Below, in pieces: positions 7,871 through 13,096 of a stretch of 13,096 bases of DNA (the first letter of the stretch is position 1; the number at the start of each line of letters is the position of its first letter). The position numbers and the translations under genes were made by a program. The stretch comes from Acidiferrobacteraceae bacterium (GTDB taxonomy: Bacteria; Pseudomonadota; Gammaproteobacteria; Acidiferrobacterales; Acidiferrobacteraceae), in contig DAHWKH010000127.1 of NCBI GenBank assembly GCA_027343725.1, forward strand, positions 1 through 13,096, in the 5' to 3' direction. The notes under the pieces were generated by a model. It made no database searches, had not been told where the DNA came from, and saw only the letters and a program-made list of their open reading frames with translations.

Positions 7871-9052
7871 ATGCCGGCCGAAGACCATCTCATGACCACC
7901 TACGGGCGCCTCCCGATCGCCTTCACGCGCGGCGAGGGCGCATGGCTTTGGGGCGAGGACGGGCAACGCTACCTCGACGGGCTCGCGGGCGTTGCCGTCA
8001 ACGGCCTCGGCCACGCGCACCCGGCGGTGGTGGCGGCAGTCTGCGCGCAAGCCCAGCGCCTGACCCACGTCTCCAATTGGTATCACATCCGGGAACAAGA
8101 GGCGCTCGGCAAAGCACTGTGCGCCGTCGCCGGCATGGATCGCGTGTTTTTCGGCAATTCCGGGGCCGAGGCCAACGAGGCCGCGCTCAAGCTCGCGCGC
8201 CTCTACGGACACCGCAAGGGCATCGAGACGCCCGCGGTCATCGTCATGGACGGAAGCTTCCATGGACGCACGCTCGCGACCCTGAGCGCCACAGGAAATC
8301 GCAAGGTCCAGGCGGGCTTCGAGCCCCTGGTGACGGGATTTCGGCGCGTGCCGTTCAACGATCTCGGCGCCGTCCGGCAAGTGGGTGAGCGCGACCAGTC
8401 GGTGATTGCGGTGCTGGTGGAGCCGGTCCAGGGCGAGGGCGGCATTCAGATCCCGGACGCGGGCTACCTGAAGGGTCTGCGCAAGATCTGCGATGAATCC
8501 GGCTGGCTCTTGATCCTGGACGAAATCCAGACCGGCATGTGCCGCAGCGGCCAGTGGTTCGCATGGCAGCACGAGGGCGCGCGCCCGGATGTCATGACGC
8601 TCGCCAAAAGCCTCGGAAACGGGGTTCCGATCGGGGCCTGCCTCGCGCACGGGACCGCGGCCGAGCTGTTTCATGCCGGCCACCACGGATCGACGTTCGG
8701 CGGCAATCCGCTCGCGAGCACGACCGCGCTCGCCGTCATCAACGCGCTCGCGGACATGCGCGCCTGGGAACGCGCGGCGACGCTCGGCGCACGCATCACG
8801 ACGCGTCTCGAAACGCAGCTCGATGGCGAGCGCGGGGTCAAATCCATCCGCGGGCTCGGACTCCTGATCGGCATCGAGCTCGAGCGGCCCTGCGCGGAGA
8901 TCATGCGCATGGGCCTCCAACACGGGCTCCTTGTCAACGTCACCGCGGAGAAGGTCGTGCGCCTCCTGCCGCCGCTCATTCTGAGCGACGACGAGGCGGA
9001 CGAACTGGCACGGCGCACCGCCGACGTGATCCGCGAGTTTCTCGCGTCATGA
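7871..9052 (+). CDS. argD: Acetylornithine aminotransferase (class III PLP enzyme)
   Basis: Converts N-acetylglutamate semialdehyde to N-acetylornithine with glutamate as amino donor, mid-pathway in arginine synthesis; some ArgD proteins also serve lysine synthesis. 393 residues, normal for the family. Visible marks: FGNSGAEANEAALKLAR (94-110) for the PLP phosphate, SFHGRTLATLSATG, VEPVQGEGGI (183-192), Asp217 in LDEIQTG, the Schiff-base Lys246 in LAKSLGNGVPIGA, and HGSTFGGNP. The ATG at 7871 has GGGGGCG just upstream; an ATG at 7892 lacks a ribosome site. The stop overlaps the argF start as ATGA, so the two genes form a coupled pair. Related ornithine or GABA aminotransferases are possible by sequence, but the argF neighbour settles it. 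Confidence 0.95.
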   Translation: MPAEDHLMTTYGRLPIAFTRGEGAWLWGEDGQRYLDGLAGVAVNGLGHAHPAVVAAVCAQAQRLTHVSNWYHIREQEALGKALCAVAGMDRVFFGNSGAEANEAALKLARLYGHRKGIETPAVIVMDGSFHGRTLATLSATGNRKVQAGFEPLVTGFRRVPFNDLGAVRQVGERDQSVIAVLVEPVQGEGGIQIPDAGYLKGLRKICDESGWLLILDEIQTGMCRSGQWFAWQHEGARPDVMTLAKSLGNGVPIGACLAHGTAAELFHAGHHGSTFGGNPLASTTALAVINALADMRAWERAATLGARITTRLETQLDGERGVKSIRGLGLLIGIELERPCAEIMRMGLQHGLLVNVTAEKVVRLLPPLILSDDEADELARRTADVIREFLAS

Positions 9053-9948
9053 CACGCCATTTTCTGAGCCTCCTCGATTTCACGCCCAAGGAACTGCGGG
9101 CGCTGATCGAACGCGCCATGACGCTCAAAGCCATCCTGCGTCGCCGCGAGCCCCACGAGTACCTGCGGGGCCGCAGCCTGGCGCTCATATTCGAGAAATC
9201 GTCGACGCGCACGCGCGTCTCGTTCGAGGCGGGCATCACGCAACTCGGGGGCAACAGCATGTTCCTCGCCCCAGCCGAACTTCAGCTTGGCCGAGGAGAG
9301 CCGCTCGAGGACACGGCGCGCGTGATTTCGCGCATGGTGGACGCGATCGTCATCCGCACCCATGAACATGCCAAGATCACGGCGTTCGCGGCGCACTCCC
9401 AGGTCCCGGTCATAAACGCCCTGACGGATCGCTACCACCCCTGCCAGCTTTTGGCCGACATCCAGACCTATTTCGAGCTCAAGGGGGACATCGCGGGGCG
9501 CCGGGCGGCCTGGGTCGGGGACGGTAACAACGTCTGCCACTCCTGGATCAACGCCGCGCGGCAATTCGGCTTTACCTTGCGTGTCGCAACGCCGCCGGGC
9601 TATGAACCCAGCGCCGACGTGGTGGCGGACGCCGGTGATCACGTGCATCTCACGCACAGTCCGCAAGACGCGGTCGCGGAAGCCGACGTCGTCATCACGG
9701 ATACCTGGGCCAGCATGGGTCAGGAGTCGGAGAAGGATGTCCGTGCGCAGGCCTTCCGGGGCTTTTGCGTCGATGACGCGCTCATGGAGCGGGCCCGCAA
9801 TGATGCGATCTTCATGCACTGTCTGCCGGCCTATCGTGGCCTCGAGGTCTCGGCCGGCGTCATCGACGGTCAGCGAAGCGCGGTATGGGACGAGGCGGAA
9901 AACCGCCTGCATGCCCAAAAAGCGTTGCTGGAATTCCTGCTCAACTAA
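9049..9948 (+). CDS. argF: Ornithine carbamoyltransferase
   Basis: Makes citrulline from ornithine and carbamoyl phosphate, the step that feeds argG. 299 residues, normal length. Carbamoyl-phosphate binding marks are STRTR (52-56) and HPCQ (130-133); ornithine binding marks are SMG (222-224) in DTWASMGQE and HCLPA (257-261). The ATG at 9049 overlaps the argD TGA by the ATGA arrangement and has no strong ribosome site of its own, so it depends on argD translation. The same frame stays open upstream to 8539 inside argD, but that part is a shadow rich in Arg and His. The TAA at 9946-9948 overlaps the stop of the convergent gene. Confidence 0.97.
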   Translation: MTRHFLSLLDFTPKELRALIERAMTLKAILRRREPHEYLRGRSLALIFEKSSTRTRVSFEAGITQLGGNSMFLAPAELQLGRGEPLEDTARVISRMVDAIVIRTHEHAKITAFAAHSQVPVINALTDRYHPCQLLADIQTYFELKGDIAGRRAAWVGDGNNVCHSWINAARQFGFTLRVATPPGYEPSADVVADAGDHVHLTHSPQDAVAEADVVITDTWASMGQESEKDVRAQAFRGFCVDDALMERARNDAIFMHCLPAYRGLEVSAGVIDGQRSAVWDEAENRLHAQKALLEFLLN

Positions 9949-9961
9949 TTCCGATAGTTGA
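9941..9961. repeat. Inverted repeat across two convergent stop codons
   Basis: TCAACTA (9941-9947) and TAGTTGA (9955-9961) form a perfect 7-bp stem with a 7-nt loop. It covers the argF TAA (9946-9948) and the TAG (9947-9945) of the minus-strand gene. It may help end transcription from both sides, though no T-run follows. Confidence 0.6.
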
Positions 9962-10775
9962 ACAAGGCGCTCTCGTAAGGCGCGCAGCGCCGGCACAAGA
10001 CCTGCACCTGCCCGAAAAACGTGCGCATCATGGCCCCGATCTGCCGCGCGAGCGCGCTGTGATCATGCGGCCCCAGGGGGCTGACCGCCGCCGGTGCGAC
10101 GTTATAGTAATGGACCGTCAGCGGCTTGCCGTAGACCCGCAGACGGCCCTCGAAGGCCTGGAGCGCCGCGAGAGACGTTTGCGAGCGAAAGGCGACCAAG
10201 AACACCAGGGATTGGATGCGCCGCACCACCGACACCTTGGCGGATACGCCGCCCCCATACAGCACGGTTCCGGAGACATCAGCCGGGTCGGCGGCGCTGG
10301 CCTCGAGAGACTGCAGGCTGCCCGTGTGTCCCCAGCCATAGGTCACGATCTTGCGCCCGGGCGCCCGCAGGAGATGAATCGCGGTGAGTTCTTCGGCTCG
10401 GGCTCGGGACTTGGACAGCCTGTGCGCGCGGCGCGAACGGTTCGCACGATTCCGGCCGTAGAGATTCACCGCGAGCACGCGGTAACCGCGCGCCCCCAGG
10501 CGGTCGGCCCACGCCAAGACCGGCTCGGTCAATCCTCGAGCACCCGGCAACAACAGGATGCCGATGGCCGCCGATCGCGAACCGACCTGGTAGGCCTCGA
10601 AACGCCGGCCGCTTTTGGTGGCGAGCTGCACGAATTCGCCCTTGAATGCGTGACAGGACGGTGCCGCACGCTTTCTGTAACCGCGGGTTCTTCCGGTATG
10701 AACGGGGGCCTTATGGGCATACGCCGGTCCGATCATCACAACGGCCAAGGCCAGGGCCGTAATCCAACGCAACAT
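9945..10775 (-). CDS. Exported dienelactone-hydrolase-like protein, apparently lacking the nucleophile
   Basis: 276 residues. A signal peptide is clear: MLRWITALALAVVMIGPAYA with cleavage after AYA at 20. The rest suggests an alpha/beta hydrolase of dienelactone hydrolase type: GILLLPGARGLTEPVLAWADRLGARGYRVLAVNLYG resembles its core strands, summarised here by GILLLPGARG (72-81) and YRVLAVNLYG (98-107). At the elbow, where the family has GxCxGG, this reads G147-W-G-H-T-G152, placing Gly149 at the nucleophile. I see no clear acid after VFLVAF; His237 or His239 sits where the catalytic His is expected. Other features are an Arg-rich stretch (108-126) and a C-terminal CRRC (261-264). Start: GGAG (10785-10782) lies 6 nt upstream. 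The fold is inferred from motifs only; function is unknown and it may not be an active hydrolase. Confidence 0.75.
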   Translation of the reverse strand: MLRWITALALAVVMIGPAYAHKAPVHTGRTRGYRKRAAPSCHAFKGEFVQLATKSGRRFEAYQVGSRSAAIGILLLPGARGLTEPVLAWADRLGARGYRVLAVNLYGRNRANRSRRAHRLSKSRARAEELTAIHLLRAPGRKIVTYGWGHTGSLQSLEASAADPADVSGTVLYGGGVSAKVSVVRRIQSLVFLVAFRSQTSLAALQAFEGRLRVYGKPLTVHYYNVAPAAVSPLGPHDHSALARQIGAMMRTFFGQVQVLCRRCAPYESALFNYRN

Positions 10776-10828
10776 GTCTCTCTCCGCAATCGACGTGACC
10801 CACGGGCCGGCGAGCCCTAAGCCCTTTC

Positions 10829-10857
10829 ATTATGGATAGGGGCTTTGGCGATCTCAA
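10829..10857 (-). promoter_or_regulatory. Sigma70-like promoter of the exported hydrolase-like gene
   Basis: Minus-strand -35 TTGAGA (10857-10852), 17-nt spacer, -10 CATAAT (10834-10829); each matches five of six consensus bases. It predicts a leader of about 45 nt. An inverted repeat, AAGCCC (10819-10824) with GGGCTT (10840-10845), brackets the -10 and could be an operator. Confidence 0.65.
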
Positions 10858-10983
10858 GCCGCCGCGCGCGCTAGACTAACCGATTCCCGCCCGTTACCGC
10901 TGAAACAGGCGACAAACGGCGCGCCGGGCCGAGACGCGGCGCTCTCCACGGCCTCGAGGTGCGCGCATCCCCCGGTTTCCGGG

Positions 10984-10989
10984 TATACT
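10984..10989 (+). promoter_or_regulatory. Candidate -10 element of ettA
   Basis: TATACT (5 of 6 consensus) ends 6 nt before the ettA ATG. No good -35 is seen 16-18 nt upstream. A small inverted repeat CCCGG-TTT-CCGGG (10971-10983) abuts it. Normal spacing would start the transcript at or next to the ATG. Confidence 0.5.
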
Positions 10990-10995
10990 GGCGCC

Positions 10996-12669
<1,674 letters not shown>

Positions 12670-12675
12670 GCGAAC

Positions 12676-12720
12676 GGCCCCTCCCCGGACACCGGTGGTG
12701 GACGGGTCCGGGAGGCGGCC
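12676..12720 (+). terminator. Possible hairpin just after ettA
   Basis: GGCC and CTCC-(C)-GGAC on the left arm pair with GTCCGGGAG and GGCC on the right arm, with small bulges and a 15-nt loop (12691-12705). No T-run follows, so it is a weak terminator candidate. Confidence 0.35.
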
Positions 12721-12781
12721 ATGCACGGCGCTCGAACCGCCCATGACGCAGAGGAACCTTGGGCACCCGCAATGCCAGAGG

Positions 12782-12804
12782 GAGCGCCGGAGGTTCCGGC
12801 GCTC
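12782..12804. terminator. Perfect 10-bp hairpin between convergent genes
   Basis: GAGCGCCGGA (12782-12791), loop GGT, TCCGGCGCTC (12795-12804). It is very stable and symmetrical, lies between ettA and the convergent gene at the right edge, and could stop transcription from both sides. Only two T follow on the plus strand and none on the minus strand, so it is not a canonical intrinsic terminator. Confidence 0.5.
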
Positions 12805-12817
12805 TTGCGAGACCGAT

Positions 12818-13096
12818 TCACACCCGCCGCTGGCTTGACTGCCACCTGGCAAACTCGGAAAGACGCAGCCCGTAGCGCGCCAGCACGCCCTCGTGCAGAC
12901 GCCTCAGCTCCTCGATCACCAGCGCCTCAACGTTGTCCTTGTCGGCACCGAGTTCCTGCCCGGACAGGCATTCCACGATGACATCCAGCGGCGCCCGCTC
13001 GGGTTGCCGCACGACTTCGCGCACGGACTGCTTGATCGTATCGCGCCAAGCCAGCCGCAGCGGGTCGGGCTCGGCCAGATCCTGCTTGATGGCGAG
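12818..13096 (-). CDS. Unidentified protein, C-terminal 92 residues (5' end outside window)
   Basis: The frame is open from the right edge to the TGA at 12820-12818. A GTG at 13024 could start a 68-residue protein, but the frame continues upstream with ordinary composition (LAIKQDLAEPDPLRLAWRD) and no ribosome site stands out, so I read it as the tail of a longer gene. The visible part is soluble, charged and probably helical, with EALVIEELRRLHEGVLARYG (about 58-77). There is no membrane segment and no motif I recognise. It converges on ettA. I cannot assign a function. Confidence 0.6.
   Translation of the reverse strand, partial: LAIKQDLAEPDPLRLAWRDTIKQSVREVVRQPERAPLDVIVECLSGQELGADKDNVEALVIEELRRLHEGVLARYGLRLSEFARWQSSQRRV

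Noticed and set aside
8671..9996. A 441-codon minus-strand open frame opposite argD and argF
   Set aside because: It lies across two secure genes and their junction; its composition is typical of antisense frames in GC-rich DNA.
12818..13024. A complete 68-residue gene starting at GTG 13024
   Set aside because: The frame stays open to the window edge with protein-like composition, so a longer truncated gene is more likely.

Overview
The window is a dense, GC-rich bacterial chromosome segment with gammaproteobacterial character: an EttA-type ABC-F protein, a class I argD/argF pair, and short gaps with sigma70-like promoters. No gene names the species. A GC-rich, possibly chemolithotrophic gammaproteobacterium fits, but that is a weak inference. 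All genes look like core metabolism or housekeeping. I see no insertion sequence, CRISPR array, tRNA, rRNA or phage gene, and no gene-free stretch longer than 300 bases.

Left part, minus strand (6258 down to 1): a pyruvate dehydrogenase operon reads pdhA (E1 alpha), pdhB (E1 beta), then one 999-codon gene fusing the E2 acetyltransferase to an E3-type dihydrolipoamide dehydrogenase. argG (argininosuccinate synthase) follows after only 3 nt and runs off the left edge. A good sigma70-like promoter (TTGACC, 17 nt, GATCAT) sits upstream of pdhA. The first two genes overlap by 8 nt, so one transcript is likely. It would join pyruvate oxidation to the penultimate step of arginine synthesis.

Middle, plus strand (6269 to 9948): a divergent M17 leucyl-aminopeptidase-family gene, then argD and argF overlapping as ATGA. 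The argD leader holds two hairpins. The second looks like an intrinsic terminator and lies just before the argD ribosome binding site, so it could be an attenuator. argD, argF and argG are all here, but argG is split from the other two, on the opposite strand, across the PDH operon and the peptidase.

Right part: a minus-strand gene (10775 to 9945) encodes an exported protein with a dienelactone-hydrolase-like fold whose nucleophile appears to be lost. Its stop codon overlaps that of argF inside an inverted repeat. Divergently transcribed ettA (10996 to 12669) encodes the ribosome-associated ABC-F ATPase EttA, with a -10 element placed as if its mRNA were leaderless. A strong hairpin separates ettA from the 3' end of an unidentified convergent gene cut by the right edge.

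The most distinctive content is the E2-E3 fusion: two lipoyl domains that are nearly identical over 158 bp, an Asn in place of the Asp of the E2 HxxxDG motif, and an unusual E3 redox-disulphide motif. It is a variant of a known complex rather than a new kind of system.
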